From the NCBI RefSeq assembly GCF_002001205.1, contig NZ_MUNZ01000115.1, positions 1 to 64,000 on the forward strand: a stretch of 64,000 nt of DNA, read 5' to 3'. The notes under the pieces are model-generated. The model ran no database searches, had not been told where the DNA came from, and was given only the letters and a program-made list of their open reading frames with translations. Position numbers and translations under genes: made by a program. Origin of the DNA: Hydrogenophaga sp. A37. GTDB taxonomy: Bacteria > Pseudomonadota > Gammaproteobacteria > Burkholderiales > Burkholderiaceae_C. This document shows positions 26,219 to 35,971 of the stretch, piece by piece (the stretch's first letter is position 1; each line of letters starts with the position of its first letter).

Positions 26219-27393
26219 GCACCGACACCCCCGACACCCCCTCCACGGCGCCTGTGACAACACCCGCGCAGATTCCGACGCCGGTCGCGTTGGCGCCTGC
26301 GCGCCGGCCCGGCCTGTGGCTGACGGCATTGGCGCTGGTTTTGTCGGTGCTGGCGCTGATGATGGCCGGCCTGTTGTGGCAAAAACTGGGCGACACGCAG
26401 AAGGAACTCGCTCGCCGCAGCCAAGACACTGAGACTCAGTCCACCGAGACTCGGGCATTGGCGACGCAGGCCGAGGCCCAGGTGCAGGAACTGCAGGCGC
26501 GACTGGCGGTGGCCGAGGTGAAATTGTCCGAGGTGACGCTTCAGCGCAGCCAGCTGGAAGAGCTGATGCTGGCGCTTTCGCGCTCTCGCGACGACAACCT
26601 GGTGCAGGACATTGAGTCCGCGCTTCGTCTGGGGCAGCAGCAGACGCAGCTCACGGGCAGCGTCCAGCCCCTGCTGGCCGCTTTGCAGGCGGCTGACGCT
26701 CGCATTGCACGCGCGGCCCAGCCGCGGTTGAACCCCGTGCAGCGGGCGATCGCGCGCGATGTGCAGCGCATCCGCGGCACGGCGGTGGCCGATGTGCCCT
26801 CGCTGGTGCAGCGTCTTGACGAGCTGGCCCGTCGGGTGGATCAGTGGCCGGTGCCCAACGACGTGGGTCCACGGGCCGTGGCGCGCAAGGTCGCGGCACC
26901 GCGCCAGGTTGCGCCTGCGTCTGCCGCACGCGGCAGCGCCCCGTCCAAATCAGCGGTCAGTGGGCCGGCGCCCATTGAACCGGTGGAACCCGTGCTGACT
27001 GGCTGGGACCACTTGGCTCAGCGGTGGACGTTGTTCTGGCGAAAGGTGTGGGAAGCGGTCACCCAAAGCGGTCGTGAGCTGGTGCGGGTGAGTCGGATCG
27101 ACCGGCCCGAAGCCGCGTTGCTGGCACCCGAACAGGCGTTTTTCCTGAGAGAAAACATCAAGCTGCGTTTGCTCAACGCGCGACTCGGCCTGCTGGCCCG
27201 GCAGATGGACTCGGTTCGGGATGACTTGAAAGGCATCGACGCAGCGCTGGTGCGCTATTTCGATGCCACCGCGCCAGAGGTCGTCGCTGCGCAGTCGGCG
27301 GTGACGCAGCTGCGCGCCGAACTGCTGGTGGTGGCGCTGCCTCAGCCCGAAGAGAGCCTCGCGGCGCTCGCGGTGGCGGCCGGGGGGCGCTGA
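26215..27393 (+). CDS. hemX: HemX-like membrane protein
   Basis: A 392-residue protein with a Pro/Thr-rich cytosolic start, one membrane helix (LWLTALALVLSVLALMMAGL, about 34-53), a long coiled coil (about 58-140), a Pro/Ala linker and a C-terminal domain. This is the layout of HemX of the hemCDXY operon. It is often labelled uroporphyrinogen-III methyltransferase, but it has no SAM-binding motif here. ATG 26215 has a GGAG site and overlaps hemD by 4 bp; the stop overlaps the hemY start by one base. Confidence 0.9.
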   Translation: MSTDTPDTPSTAPVTTPAQIPTPVALAPARRPGLWLTALALVLSVLALMMAGLLWQKLGDTQKELARRSQDTETQSTETRALATQAEAQVQELQARLAVAEVKLSEVTLQRSQLEELMLALSRSRDDNLVQDIESALRLGQQQTQLTGSVQPLLAALQAADARIARAAQPRLNPVQRAIARDVQRIRGTAVADVPSLVQRLDELARRVDQWPVPNDVGPRAVARKVAAPRQVAPASAARGSAPSKSAVSGPAPIEPVEPVLTGWDHLAQRWTLFWRKVWEAVTQSGRELVRVSRIDRPEAALLAPEQAFFLRENIKLRLLNARLGLLARQMDSVRDDLKGIDAALVRYFDATAPEVVAAQSAVTQLRAELLVVALPQPEESLAALAVAAGGR

Positions 27394-28706
27394 TGAACCA
27401 GCAACACCGTCAGGCTGGCGCCATGCGCAGTGTCTTCTGGCTGCTCGGTCTGGCCGCGCTGGCGGTCGCGCTGGCGCTGCTCGTTGGACACAACCAGGCC
27501 GTGGTGACGCTGTTCTGGCCACCCTACCGGTTCGACGTGTCGTTCAACTTCGTGGTGTTTTGCCTGATCGGTGGTTTTGTGTTGCTCTACTTGGCCATGC
27601 GCGCCATCGCATTGCTCAAGGAGCTGCCTTTGCAGGCACAGCGCTGGCGCAACCAGCAGGTGGAGCGCGCCGCCGTGGGTGCCGTGATGGACGCGCTGGC
27701 TCAACTGCTGGCCGGGCGATTTGTGCGAGCGCGGGCCGCCGGACTGGCTGCGTTGGAACAGCTCAACGCCCAACCCTCGACCCAATGGCCGCGCCGACAG
27801 CAGTTGCAGTTGTTGGCCCACTTGTTGGTGGCCGAGTCCGAACAGTCGTTGCAAAACCGCAGTGCACGGGACGAGCACCTTCAAGCGGCACTGCATCCCA
27901 AGCTGGCGAAGAGCTCGCCAGAAGTGCGGGAAGGTGCCTTGTTGCGCGCGACGCGCTGGGCCGTGGAAGATCGCGATGTCCAAGCCGCGCGCCACCACTT
28001 GGCCGAATTGCCACAAGGTGCTGGGCGCCGCATCCAGGCGCTGCGCCTCAAGTTGCGTGTGGCCCGACTCGGGGGGGTGACCATTGAGGCGTTGGAAACG
28101 GCGCGCCTGCTGGCCAAACACCGGGCTTTCTCGCCGGACGCGTCAAAGAGCATCGTGCGTGGGCTGGCCCTGGACGCGCTGCGCGAGGCGCACGACCTGT
28201 CCCAGCTGAAGGCTGTGTGGGAGCGCTTGGATCCCACCGAGCGCGCCATGCCAGAGTTGGCGCTTGCGGCCGCTGAGCGCGCCAACCGCATTGCGGCGAC
28301 CGACGACAGCGAAGAGATTGCTCAACAAGCGGTGCAGATGTCTGGTGCCTGGTTGGCACCGGTGTGGCAAGGCTTCTCCGCATTGGATAGCACCCAACAG
28401 CGCCAATTGGTGCAGGCCTTGGAGCCTGGGCTGCCACAGCTTGACGCCGCGTGGCTCGCGCGCCTGGAACAGAGCCAGCGCCAATGGCCAAACAATGGCT
28501 ACCTCCAATACCTGACGGGTCAGGCTTGCCTGCAGCGCCGGCTTTGGGGCAAGGCTGCCCAGCTTCTCGGTCAGGCCAGTCACAGCCTGCATGAGCCCGT
28601 GCTGCTGCGGCGCACGTGGTGCGCCCTGGCCACATTGGCCGAAGAACGGGGCGATGAAGCATCGGCGCAGGTTGCCTGGAAAAAGGCGGCGCTGCTGGTG
28701 GACTGA
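27393..28706 (+). CDS. hemY: HemY-like TPR membrane protein
   Basis: A 437-residue protein with two membrane helices (about 10-28 and 45-65) and a HemY N-terminal region, followed by helical TPR-like repeats to the end. This type of HemY is the proteobacterial hemCDXY protein of unknown role in haem metabolism and is unrelated to protoporphyrinogen oxidase HemY of Bacillus. The start overlaps the hemX stop (TGATG). A bidirectional terminator at 28758-28780 closes the operon. Confidence 0.9.
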   Translation: MNQQHRQAGAMRSVFWLLGLAALAVALALLVGHNQAVVTLFWPPYRFDVSFNFVVFCLIGGFVLLYLAMRAIALLKELPLQAQRWRNQQVERAAVGAVMDALAQLLAGRFVRARAAGLAALEQLNAQPSTQWPRRQQLQLLAHLLVAESEQSLQNRSARDEHLQAALHPKLAKSSPEVREGALLRATRWAVEDRDVQAARHHLAELPQGAGRRIQALRLKLRVARLGGVTIEALETARLLAKHRAFSPDASKSIVRGLALDALREAHDLSQLKAVWERLDPTERAMPELALAAAERANRIAATDDSEEIAQQAVQMSGAWLAPVWQGFSALDSTQQRQLVQALEPGLPQLDAAWLARLEQSQRQWPNNGYLQYLTGQACLQRRLWGKAAQLLGQASHSLHEPVLLRRTWCALATLAEERGDEASAQVAWKKAALLVD

Positions 28707-28748
28707 GCCAACCCTTGGCTGGGGGGGATGGTTGAATTGCTCAAAGGC

Positions 28749-28781
28749 ACAAAAAAACCGACCCTGGGGTCGGTTTTTTTT
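28749..28781. terminator. Bidirectional rho-independent terminator between hemY and rne
   Basis: CCGACCC at 28758-28764 pairs with GGGTCGG at 28767-28773. A run of seven A lies on the left and seven or more T on the right, so it ends transcripts from both hemY and rne, which converge here. Confidence 0.92.
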
Positions 28782-28815
28782 GGTCTGCGGCCGTTTCAAC
28801 CGCAGGCTTCAGGCA

Positions 28816-31785
28816 TCACCGGCCTTCGAAGGGCAGCGTCATGTTGCTCAGGTCTTTGCGGGTCTCCACCAGCACCAAGGCTCCTTCGTCAGCCACGATC
28901 ACCGGTTTGGGTTCGCGCGGCACATGGATGGGCTTGGGTTCGGCGGCAATCGCGGCTTGCACCTCGGCCACCTTGCTGGCGTCGGAGTTGACCCACTCCA
29001 GGCCGCTGGTTTGAGCGACCTGGTTCAGATCGTCCATCGACAGCGTGTAAGGCGTCACCTTGGGCAGACCCGTCGCTGGAGCAAGCGCTGCGGTTGCCTC
29101 AACGGGCGCGCGAACGACGACGGGCTTCGGTTCAGCGGCCACCGGGGCGGGGCGAGGAGCTACAACCTGAACGGGTGTTGGTGCTTCGGGCGCGGCTTGG
29201 GCCATCACAGGTGCGGGTGCGGCCGGTTCAACAACGGCCACAGGCTGGCTGAAGTAGCTGCGCGTGGGCCGGTCAACATCCACCTCGGCAACGGGGACCG
29301 CAAAGGCGGGCGCATCGACCGGCGCTTCAGCGGCGGTGCTTTCAGCGGTTTCGCCTTCACGCGGCGCACGTTCGCGGCGGTCCCGGCCGTAGCGATCGCG
29401 GCTGCGACGTTCACGCGGAGCGCGTTGGGCGTTGTCGGCATCCCCTTCGGCAGCCACCGCCTCGGACGGGCTGTCTTGCGTTTCAGGCATTGGGGTGTTG
29501 GCCAGATCTTGAGTCGTGGCCACCTCGTTGCCTTCGCCTTCGGATGAGCGACGACGGTTGTCCCCTCCACGGCCCCGTCGCTCGCGGCGCTGGCCCTCGG
29601 CGGCTTCGCTGGTCTCCGTCACCGGAGCGGACACGCCCAGTGCGGCCACATCCGCGGCGGGTGATTCGCGGCGGGGGTTGTCGCGACGGTTGCCGTTGCG
29701 GCCTTCACCGCGGGTCTGCCCTTCTGGGCGACCTTGACCCTCGCCGCGGCCATCGACACGTGCTTCACCCAAGGGTTTTTCGTTGCGACGCTCGTTATTG
29801 CGGCCTTCGCCACGCACTTCACCATTGCGACCTTCGCCTCGTGGGCCACGGCCGCCTTCACGGCCTTCACGTCCCTCGCGACCTTCACGCGGGCCACGGC
29901 CATCGGACCGGCCTCCGCGAGCACCACGACCATCGCGACGCTGGTCTCCGCGCCCGTCACGGGCGTTGGCGTCCGTAGCAGGAGCGGGTGCTGGCACTGC
30001 CGCCGGCGCTGCAGCTGGGGCAGCGGCGTCGCCGCCACCGAACACGGTCTTGAGCCAACCGAAGAAACCCCGTTCAGCCGGAGCGGCCTTCGCGACGGTT
30101 GCAGGTGCGGACGCAGGCGCGACCGCGATGGGTGCGGGAGCGGCAACCGGCGCTTCAGGCTTGGGCATGGCCACGGGCGCCGGGCCGTCCGGCAGGACGC
30201 CCTTGATGACAGGTTCCTGCTTGTTGGTGCGTTCCTGGCTGCGGCGGGTGAAGCCGGTGGCTTCGTCGGGTTCGTCGGCGAGCTTGTAGCTGGCGTCGAG
30301 GTTGTCCAGACGCGGGTCGTCGTGCTTCAGGCGTTCCAGCTTGTAGTTCGGCGTGTCCAGCGACTTGTTGGGCACCAGCAGCACGTTGATGCGCTGCTTG
30401 AGTTCGATCTTGGTGATCTCGGTGCGCTTCTCGTTGAGCAGGAAGCTGGCCACTTCGACCGGCACCTGTACCAGCACGGCGGCCGTGCTGTCCTTGAGCG
30501 ACTCTTCCTGGATGATGCGCAGGATCTGCAGCGCCGAGCTTTCCGTGTCGCGAATGTGGCCGGAACCACCGCAGCGCGGGCAGGGGATGGACGAGCCTTC
30601 GCTCAGCATGGGCTTCAGGCGCTGGCGACTCATTTCGAGCAAACCGAACTTGCTGATAGAGCCGAATTGCACGCGGGCGCGGTCCTGGCGCAGCGCGTCG
30701 CGCAGTCGGTTTTCCACCTCGCGGCGGTTCTTCGACTCCTCCATGTCAATGAAGTCGATCACGATCAGACCGCCCAGATCGCGCAGGCGGGCCTGGCGCG
30801 CCACTTCGTCGGCAGCTTCCAGGTTGGTGCGGGTGGCGGTTTCTTCGATGTCGCCGCCCTTGATGGCGCGCGCCGAGTTCACGTCCACCGCCACCAGCGC
30901 TTCCGTCTGGTCGATCACGATCGCGCCACCCGAAGGCAGGTTCACCGTGCGGCTGTAGGCGGTTTCGATCTGGTGTTCGATCTGGAAGCGGCTGAACAGT
31001 GGCGCATCGTCGCGGTAACGCTTCACACGGTGCCCGTGCTCGGGCATCACGTGGCTCATGAACTGGTGAGCCTGCTCGTAGATGTCGTCGGTGTCGATCA
31101 GGATCTCGCCGATGTCGCTGTTGAAGTAATCGCGGATCGCACGGATCACCAGGCTCGATTCCTGGTAAATCAGGTAGGCGCCCTTGCCGCCTTTGGCAGC
31201 GCCGTCGATGGCAGTCCACAGCTTGAGCAGGTAGTTCAGGTCCCACTGCAGTTCGGGCGCGTCGCGGCCGATGCCTGCGGTGCGGGCGATGATGCTCATG
31301 CCATTGGGGTATTCGAGCTGGTCGAGGGCCTGCTTGAGTTCCTGTCGGTCTTCACCTTCGATGCGGCGGCTCACACCACCGCCACGCGGGTTGTTGGGCA
31401 TCAGCACCACGTAGCGGCCGGCCAAGCTCACGAAGGTGGTCAGGGCCGCGCCCTTGTTGCCGCGTTCTTCCTTTTCGACCTGGACCAGCAGCTCTTGGCC
31501 TTCCTTGATCACGTCGTTGATGCGTGCCTGCGACGGCGACGCATTGCCTTGGAAATACTGGCGCGAGATTTCCTTGAACGGCAGGAAGCCATGGCGGTCC
31601 TCGCCGTAGTCGACAAAACAGGCTTCGAGCGAGGGCTCGACGCGGGTGACGACGGCCTTGTAGATGTTGCCCTTGCGCTGTTCGCGCCCTTCGATTTCGA
31701 TTTCGTAGTCGAGCAGTTTTTGCCCGTCCACGATCGCCAGGCGGCGCTCTTCGGCCTGCGTGGCGTTGATCAGCATGCGTTTCAT
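28816..31785 (-). CDS. rne: Ribonuclease E
   Basis: A 989-residue endoribonuclease. The N-terminal catalytic half (about 1-500) has the S1 domain with [20 protein letters not shown], the 5' sensor, the DNase I-like metal site [12 protein letters not shown] and DFIDMEES, and the zinc link [12 protein letters not shown]. The C-terminal half (about 560-989) is disordered. It has a run of about 100 residues rich in Arg-Gly and Glu (positions about 645-780) and Pro/Ala-rich linkers, and ends [11 protein letters not shown]. It initiates mRNA decay and rRNA/tRNA processing. ATG 31785 has an AAGGAA site. A long leader (31786 to about 32350) contains strong hairpins. Confidence 0.95.
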   Translation of the reverse strand: MKRMLINATQAEERRLAIVDGQKLLDYEIEIEGREQRKGNIYKAVVTRVEPSLEACFVDYGEDRHGFLPFKEISRQYFQGNASPSQARINDVIKEGQELLVQVEKEERGNKGAALTTFVSLAGRYVVLMPNNPRGGGVSRRIEGEDRQELKQALDQLEYPNGMSIIARTAGIGRDAPELQWDLNYLLKLWTAIDGAAKGGKGAYLIYQESSLVIRAIRDYFNSDIGEILIDTDDIYEQAHQFMSHVMPEHGHRVKRYRDDAPLFSRFQIEHQIETAYSRTVNLPSGGAIVIDQTEALVAVDVNSARAIKGGDIEETATRTNLEAADEVARQARLRDLGGLIVIDFIDMEESKNRREVENRLRDALRQDRARVQFGSISKFGLLEMSRQRLKPMLSEGSSIPCPRCGGSGHIRDTESSALQILRIIQEESLKDSTAAVLVQVPVEVASFLLNEKRTEITKIELKQRINVLLVPNKSLDTPNYKLERLKHDDPRLDNLDASYKLADEPDEATGFTRRSQERTNKQEPVIKGVLPDGPAPVAMPKPEAPVAAPAPIAVAPASAPATVAKAAPAERGFFGWLKTVFGGGDAAAPAAAPAAVPAPAPATDANARDGRGDQRRDGRGARGGRSDGRGPREGREGREGREGGRGPRGEGRNGEVRGEGRNNERRNEKPLGEARVDGRGEGQGRPEGQTRGEGRNGNRRDNPRRESPAADVAALGVSAPVTETSEAAEGQRRERRGRGGDNRRRSSEGEGNEVATTQDLANTPMPETQDSPSEAVAAEGDADNAQRAPRERRSRDRYGRDRRERAPREGETAESTAAEAPVDAPAFAVPVAEVDVDRPTRSYFSQPVAVVEPAAPAPVMAQAAPEAPTPVQVVAPRPAPVAAEPKPVVVRAPVEATAALAPATGLPKVTPYTLSMDDLNQVAQTSGLEWVNSDASKVAEVQAAIAAEPKPIHVPREPKPVIVADEGALVLVETRKDLSNMTLPFEGR

Positions 31786-32398
31786 GATGCGTTTCCTTCG
31801 GTCTGACACTGACATGGCGCCGGGACGAGCCCATGCACCGACCTGCCGTGAACCAGCGGAAAAGCGCGAACGAGTGGGAGGAATTGCCGGAGAGCCACCG
31901 ACCCGGTGCCCACCCGGCGTTGGCCGGGTGTGTGGGGTTGTTCGAGGCGGGGCACGCTGTGTGTGCCGCGTCGAACCGCCGGGTCAGGGCGTAGGCGCGT
32001 GGACTTGGGTGAGCAGGGAGGGCTTGATGGCTGTCGGAGACATGGATCGCGCCGGTGAGGTCTCTGGCTTCACTTCATCCTCAACCAGCCGTTTCCCTGA
32101 GCGTCGTTGGCTTCTCGGGAGGGCGGCTGGCCGATTGGGGTATTCCGTATTCGGGTTCGCAGTTTTCTGATGGTTTCGCCCGTTGCTTCTACCTGGTCGG
32201 GGTGCGGCCCCAGCCTCTTCAAGGAGGGTCGGGAGCGGCAGACAGACCCGTGTGCAACGGGTGGCAACTTGTTCCAGTCGGTCCCTGGCATCCGATGCGG
32301 GGGGAACTTGCCGACAGTGACTGCCTTAAACTCAAGGAAATCAATCACTTACAGCACACGACTGGTGCAGAGCATTATAGTGCGCTCCCCCGGTCCGT
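31786..32398. promoter_or_regulatory. rne leader and rne/rluC divergent promoter region
   Basis: This stretch of about 610 bases has no gene; the frames in it look like chance. Two hairpins stand out: ACCCGGC (31912-31918) with GCCGGGT (31923-31929), and 31941-31975, with arms TTCGA/TCGAA and GGCAC/GTGCC. Both would be in the 5' untranslated RNA of rne, where E. coli rne carries structures used for autoregulation. A TATAGT -10-like box at 32376-32381 on the plus strand would serve rluC. The remainder, including the exact rne promoter, I could not resolve. Confidence 0.55.
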
Positions 32399-33427
32399 GT
32401 GAACGGTATTTCCAGCGGGTTTTCCTTGAATTCCAAGCCCTCCATTTCATCCGCTGCGGCGGTTCAGTACCTCACGGTCGATGAAGAATCGGCTGGTCAG
32501 CGGCTGGACAACTTCCTCATCCGCGTGCTCAAGGGCGTGCCCAAAACCCACATCTACCGCATCATTCGCTCGGGCGAGGTGCGGCGAAACAAAGGGCGGG
32601 TCGGAGCGGATGACCGGGTGATCGCGGGCGACGTGTTGCGTATTCCGCCGATCCGTTTGTCGGAGCGGGCGGAAGAAAAAATCACCCACCCGGCACCGGC
32701 GCGCGAATTCCCGGTGCTGTTCGAAGATGACGCCTTCCTGGCCATCGACAAGCCGGCTGGGGTGGCGGTGCATGGGGGCAGCGGTGTGAGTTTCGGGGTC
32801 ATTGAACAGATGCGACAGGCCCGCCCGCAGGCGCGTTTTCTTGAATTGGTGCATCGACTGGATCGAGAAACCAGCGGCATTCTTCTGATCGCCAAAAAGA
32901 AAAGTGCACTCAAGGTGTTGCAGGACCAGTTCCGCGAACGTGAAACCGGCAAAACGTATCTGGCGCTGGTCAAGGGCGTTTGGCCGGGCAAACGCAAGGT
33001 GCTGGACCAGCCACTGCACAAATATCTGTTGCCAGATGGCGAACGGCGCGTTCGGGTTACGGGGAAAGACGACCCAGATGGCATGAAATCCGTGACTTTG
33101 GTGAAGGTGGTGCAGCAACTCACTGCACCAGCAGCGCTGTTGGATGTTTGCGCGACAGGGTTCACGCTACTAGAGGTCACGATCAAAACGGGGCGCACGC
33201 ACCAGATTCGCGTGCACTTGGCGAGCGAAGGGTGCCCAATTGCCGGCGATGACAAATATGGTGACTTTGAACTCAATCGCCAATTGACCAAAAATGGATT
33301 TAAGCGCATGTTTCTGCACGCTTGGCGATTGCGGCTGTCGCATCCGATTTCCGGTGAGCCGCTGGAGTTACATTCTGAGTTGCCTCAAGAGTTGCAAACT
33401 TGGACAACCGGTAGAAATCGGTATTAG
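32399..33427 (+). CDS. rluC: Large-subunit pseudouridine synthase RluC
   Basis: A 342-residue enzyme that makes pseudouridine in 23S rRNA. An S4-type RNA-binding domain at about 28-85 (SAGQRLDNFLIRVLKGVPKT) leads to the catalytic domain with HRLDRETSGILLIAKK, whose Asp is the catalytic residue, then GRTHQIRVHL and a C-terminal HAWRL. The GTG at 32399 is the first available start; its first 20 residues are not conserved, so the start is unsure. It is divergent from rne, a pairing known from E. coli and other bacteria. Confidence 0.93.
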   Translation: MNGISSGFSLNSKPSISSAAAVQYLTVDEESAGQRLDNFLIRVLKGVPKTHIYRIIRSGEVRRNKGRVGADDRVIAGDVLRIPPIRLSERAEEKITHPAPAREFPVLFEDDAFLAIDKPAGVAVHGGSGVSFGVIEQMRQARPQARFLELVHRLDRETSGILLIAKKKSALKVLQDQFRERETGKTYLALVKGVWPGKRKVLDQPLHKYLLPDGERRVRVTGKDDPDGMKSVTLVKVVQQLTAPAALLDVCATGFTLLEVTIKTGRTHQIRVHLASEGCPIAGDDKYGDFELNRQLTKNGFKRMFLHAWRLRLSHPISGEPLELHSELPQELQTWTTGRNRY

Positions 33428-33493
33428 AATCCGTCCGAGCCTCGATAAGGCGCTCAATCGTTGGAAATCAACTGGACCTAAAAAGGACAAACA

Positions 33494-33799
33494 ATGGCAA
33501 CGTATACCGAACTGATGGCGCAGGCGCAAGCGCTGATGACGCAGGCTGAAGAAGCCCGTAAGAATGAATTGTCGACTGCCGTCGCCGACATCAAGGCGAA
33601 GATGAAGCAATATGGCATCACCGTGGCAGATCTGGGTGGTACTGCAGGCGCCAAGAAGCCTGCCAAGACCAAATCCAAAGCGGCCGCCAAGTACAAGGGC
33701 CCGAACGGTGAGCTGTGGGCCGGTGGCCCGGGTCGCAAACCGGAGTGGGTTCGTGCGGCATTGGCTGCCGGCAAGAACATCGAGAGCTTCCGCATCTGA
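33494..33799 (+). CDS. H-NS-like histone family protein
   Basis: A 101-residue nucleoid protein. The N-terminal coiled part (about 1-45) mediates oligomers. A Lys/Ala-rich linker follows, and the C-terminal KYKGPNGELWAGGPGRKPEW carries the GRKP-type AT-hook loop of H-NS DNA-binding domains, typical for the beta-proteobacterial Bph/MvaT-type small H-NS proteins. An AAAGGA site precedes ATG 33494. It ends with a strong terminator. In this island-bearing genome it may silence foreign AT-rich DNA. Confidence 0.92.
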   Translation: MATYTELMAQAQALMTQAEEARKNELSTAVADIKAKMKQYGITVADLGGTAGAKKPAKTKSKAAAKYKGPNGELWAGGPGRKPEWVRAALAAGKNIESFRI

Positions 33800-33822
33800 G
33801 TCGTTGCCCAGCGCGCGAGAAA

Positions 33823-33845
33823 AGGCACCCACGGGTGCCTTTTTT
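33823..33845 (+). terminator. Terminator of the H-NS-like gene
   Basis: AGGCACCC at 33823-33830 pairs with GGGTGCCT at 33833-33840 and is followed by six or more T. It separates the H-NS-like gene from the HAD phosphatase. Confidence 0.9.
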
Positions 33846-33892
33846 GTTGGGCTTGACGCCGATAATCGGAACATCTTTTCAAAGTACAACTC

Positions 33893-34552
33893 ATGCGACC
33901 GCGCCAATTCGATCTCATTGCTTTCGACTGGGACGGCACCCTTTTTGATTCAACCGCCATCATCGTTCGCTGCATCCAGGCGGCGGTGCGTGATGTGGGC
34001 GGGTCGGTGCCTACCGACGAGGCCGCAAACTATGTGATTGGGCTTGGCTTGATGCAAGCGCTCGCACATGCAGCACCTGATGTGCCAGCCGACCGATATC
34101 CGATGCTGGGTGAGCGATATCGGCACCATTATTTGGCCCGTCAGCACGACATCAGCCTGTTTGATGGCGTGTTGCCGATGTTGTCGGATCTGAAACTGCG
34201 CCAACATTGGCTGACGGTGGCGACAGGCAAGAGCCGGCGCGGTTTGGACGAAGCGCTTCATGCGGTGGAGTTGGAGGGTTTGTTCGACGGTTCTCGCACT
34301 GCTGACGAAACCGCCGGCAAACCCAGCCCATTGATGCTTCAGGAGTTGATGCGTGAGTTTGGCGTGGATCCGGAGCGCACCTTGATGATTGGAGACACCA
34401 CCCATGATCTTCAAATGGCGCTGAATGCGGGCTGCGCGAGCGTGGGGGTCAGCTACGGCGCACACGAGCCAGGGGTGTTCGCCCCATTCGCGCCGCGTTT
34501 TGTTGCCCATTCGGTTCGCGAACTGCACGACTGGCTGGACCAACACGCTTGA
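33893..34552 (+). CDS. HAD-superfamily hydrolase (phosphoglycolate-phosphatase-like)
   Basis: A 219-residue phosphatase. The nucleophile motif is FDWDGTLFDS (10-19), motif II is VATGKSRRGL, and motif IV is MIGDTTHDLQMA. The substrate is not known; the cap domain resembles Gph. It sits with a Rieske protein and S49 peptidase, as in other Burkholderiales where the three lie next to rluC. Confidence 0.9.
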   Translation: MRPRQFDLIAFDWDGTLFDSTAIIVRCIQAAVRDVGGSVPTDEAANYVIGLGLMQALAHAAPDVPADRYPMLGERYRHHYLARQHDISLFDGVLPMLSDLKLRQHWLTVATGKSRRGLDEALHAVELEGLFDGSRTADETAGKPSPLMLQELMREFGVDPERTLMIGDTTHDLQMALNAGCASVGVSYGAHEPGVFAPFAPRFVAHSVRELHDWLDQHA

Positions 34553-34561
34553 AGCAGCACC

Positions 34562-34942
34562 ATGAGCCGACTCGACGGTGATGCCTTGCAGGCGCTGTGC
34601 AATGGCCATGAGCTCGTCAATGGTGGTGTTGCTGTGCCATTTGACTTGATGTATGCAGGGCAAAGTTGCCGAGCTTTTGCGATCCGCTTTCAAGGACATG
34701 TCCATGCCTACCTGAACCGATGCGCGCACGTGGCCATGGAGATGGATTGGCAACCCAACCGGTTTTTTGACGACAGCGGGCAATGGTTGCTGTGCTCAAC
34801 CCATGGCGCCGTGTACGAGCCGGCCAGTGGCGCTTGCAGAGGCGGCCCCTGTCGTGGAGGGCTGATCAAGGTTCCGCTGGTCGAGCGAGACGGTGTGGTG
34901 TTCTGGCAGGCACAATACCCGTTCCAGCCCCTGGTTTTTTGA
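34562..34942 (+). CDS. Rieske [2Fe-2S] protein
   Basis: A 126-residue single-domain Rieske protein. The iron ligands are in CAHVAMEMDW (C-x-H) and LLCSTHGAVY (C-x-x-H). The chain shows no membrane helix, so it is a soluble ferredoxin-like carrier or a small dioxygenase-type ferredoxin. It follows the HAD gene after 9 bp and precedes the S49 peptidase by 10 bp, so it is in one operon with them; the link between the three is not understood. Confidence 0.88.
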   Translation: MSRLDGDALQALCNGHELVNGGVAVPFDLMYAGQSCRAFAIRFQGHVHAYLNRCAHVAMEMDWQPNRFFDDSGQWLLCSTHGAVYEPASGACRGGPCRGGLIKVPLVERDGVVFWQAQYPFQPLVF

Positions 34943-34952
34943 ACAGCAACAT

Positions 34953-35936
34953 ATGAACGACGACCCCTTGGATCTCTCTCTTCGTTCCCCCGGAGAGTCA
35001 CGCCGTGAGACGGGGTGGGAGCGCGAGACCATTGAAAAACTGGTGTTCGCCTCGCTCAAGGAGCAGCAGGCGGCCCGCCGCTGGAAGCTATTTTCACGGT
35101 TGCTGTGGCTTTCGTTGATCGCCCTTGTGGTCTGGCTGTGGTTCATACAGGCGAACATGGGCAGCGCAGTGAGCACGCCTCACACGGCGGTGATTGACAT
35201 CAAGGGTGAGATCGCTTCGGGTGCTGAAGCCAGTGCCGAAAACGTCGTGGGCTCTTTGCGCTCGGCCTTTGAAGACGGTGGCGCCCAGGCGATCGTGCTG
35301 CTGATCGATTCACCGGGCGGCAGTCCCGTGCAGGCCGGCATCATTAACGATGAAATCACCCGCCTCAAAGCGTTGCACAAGAAAAAAATCTACGCTGTGG
35401 TGGAAGAAACTTGCGCGTCGGCCGCCTACTACATTGCGGCCTCGACCGATGAGATCTACGTTGACAAGGCCAGTTTGGTGGGCAGCATCGGCGTGCTCAT
35501 GGATGGTTTTGGTTTCACTGGACTGATGGAAAAACTGGGTGTGGAGCGCCGCCTGATGACCGCAGGCACCAACAAGGGCATGCTCGATCCGTTCAGCCCC
35601 CAGGACGCTACCCAAAACGCTCACATGCAATCAATGCTGAGTGAGATCCATACCCAGTTCATCGATGTGGTCAAGAAAGGGCGTGGCGAGAGACTCAAAG
35701 AAACCCCCGACACGTTCAGTGGGCTCGTCTGGAGTGGCCAGCAGGCGGTTACCCAGGGCTTGGCCGATGGGCTGGGAAGCCTTGATCATGTGGCTCGAGA
35801 GATCATCAAGGCTGAAGACATTGTGGACTACACCCAGCGTGAAAATGTGGGCATGCGCCTTGCTCGAGAATTGGGTGTGAGCATGGGTGTGGGTGTTTTC
35901 AATGCAGCCAGAGCTGCGGGTCTGCGACTCCAATGA
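34953..35936 (+). CDS. sppA: S49-family signal peptide peptidase (SppA-like)
   Basis: A 327-residue serine protease. One N-terminal membrane helix (LWLSLIALVVWLWFIQ, about 48-63) anchors it with the catalytic domain in the periplasm. The core has LLIDSPGGSPVQAG, ETCASAAYYIAAS with the nucleophile Ser, and DKASLVGSIGV. It degrades leftover signal peptides. This is the short form with one protease domain, half the size of E. coli SppA. ATG 34953 is chosen because the longer frame overlaps the Rieske gene. Confidence 0.9.
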   Translation: MNDDPLDLSLRSPGESRRETGWERETIEKLVFASLKEQQAARRWKLFSRLLWLSLIALVVWLWFIQANMGSAVSTPHTAVIDIKGEIASGAEASAENVVGSLRSAFEDGGAQAIVLLIDSPGGSPVQAGIINDEITRLKALHKKKIYAVVEETCASAAYYIAASTDEIYVDKASLVGSIGVLMDGFGFTGLMEKLGVERRLMTAGTNKGMLDPFSPQDATQNAHMQSMLSEIHTQFIDVVKKGRGERLKETPDTFSGLVWSGQQAVTQGLADGLGSLDHVAREIIKAEDIVDYTQRENVGMRLARELGVSMGVGVFNAARAAGLRLQ

Positions 35937-35971
35937 CCATCCGCTGATTTCAGTAACGACAGGGTTGACCA

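Noticed and set aside
29734-31806. A rightward frame of 690 codons
   Set aside because: It is the shadow of rne, without protein-like composition.
31912-31975. A riboswitch
   Set aside because: The hairpins are strong but I cannot match them to any known riboswitch fold.
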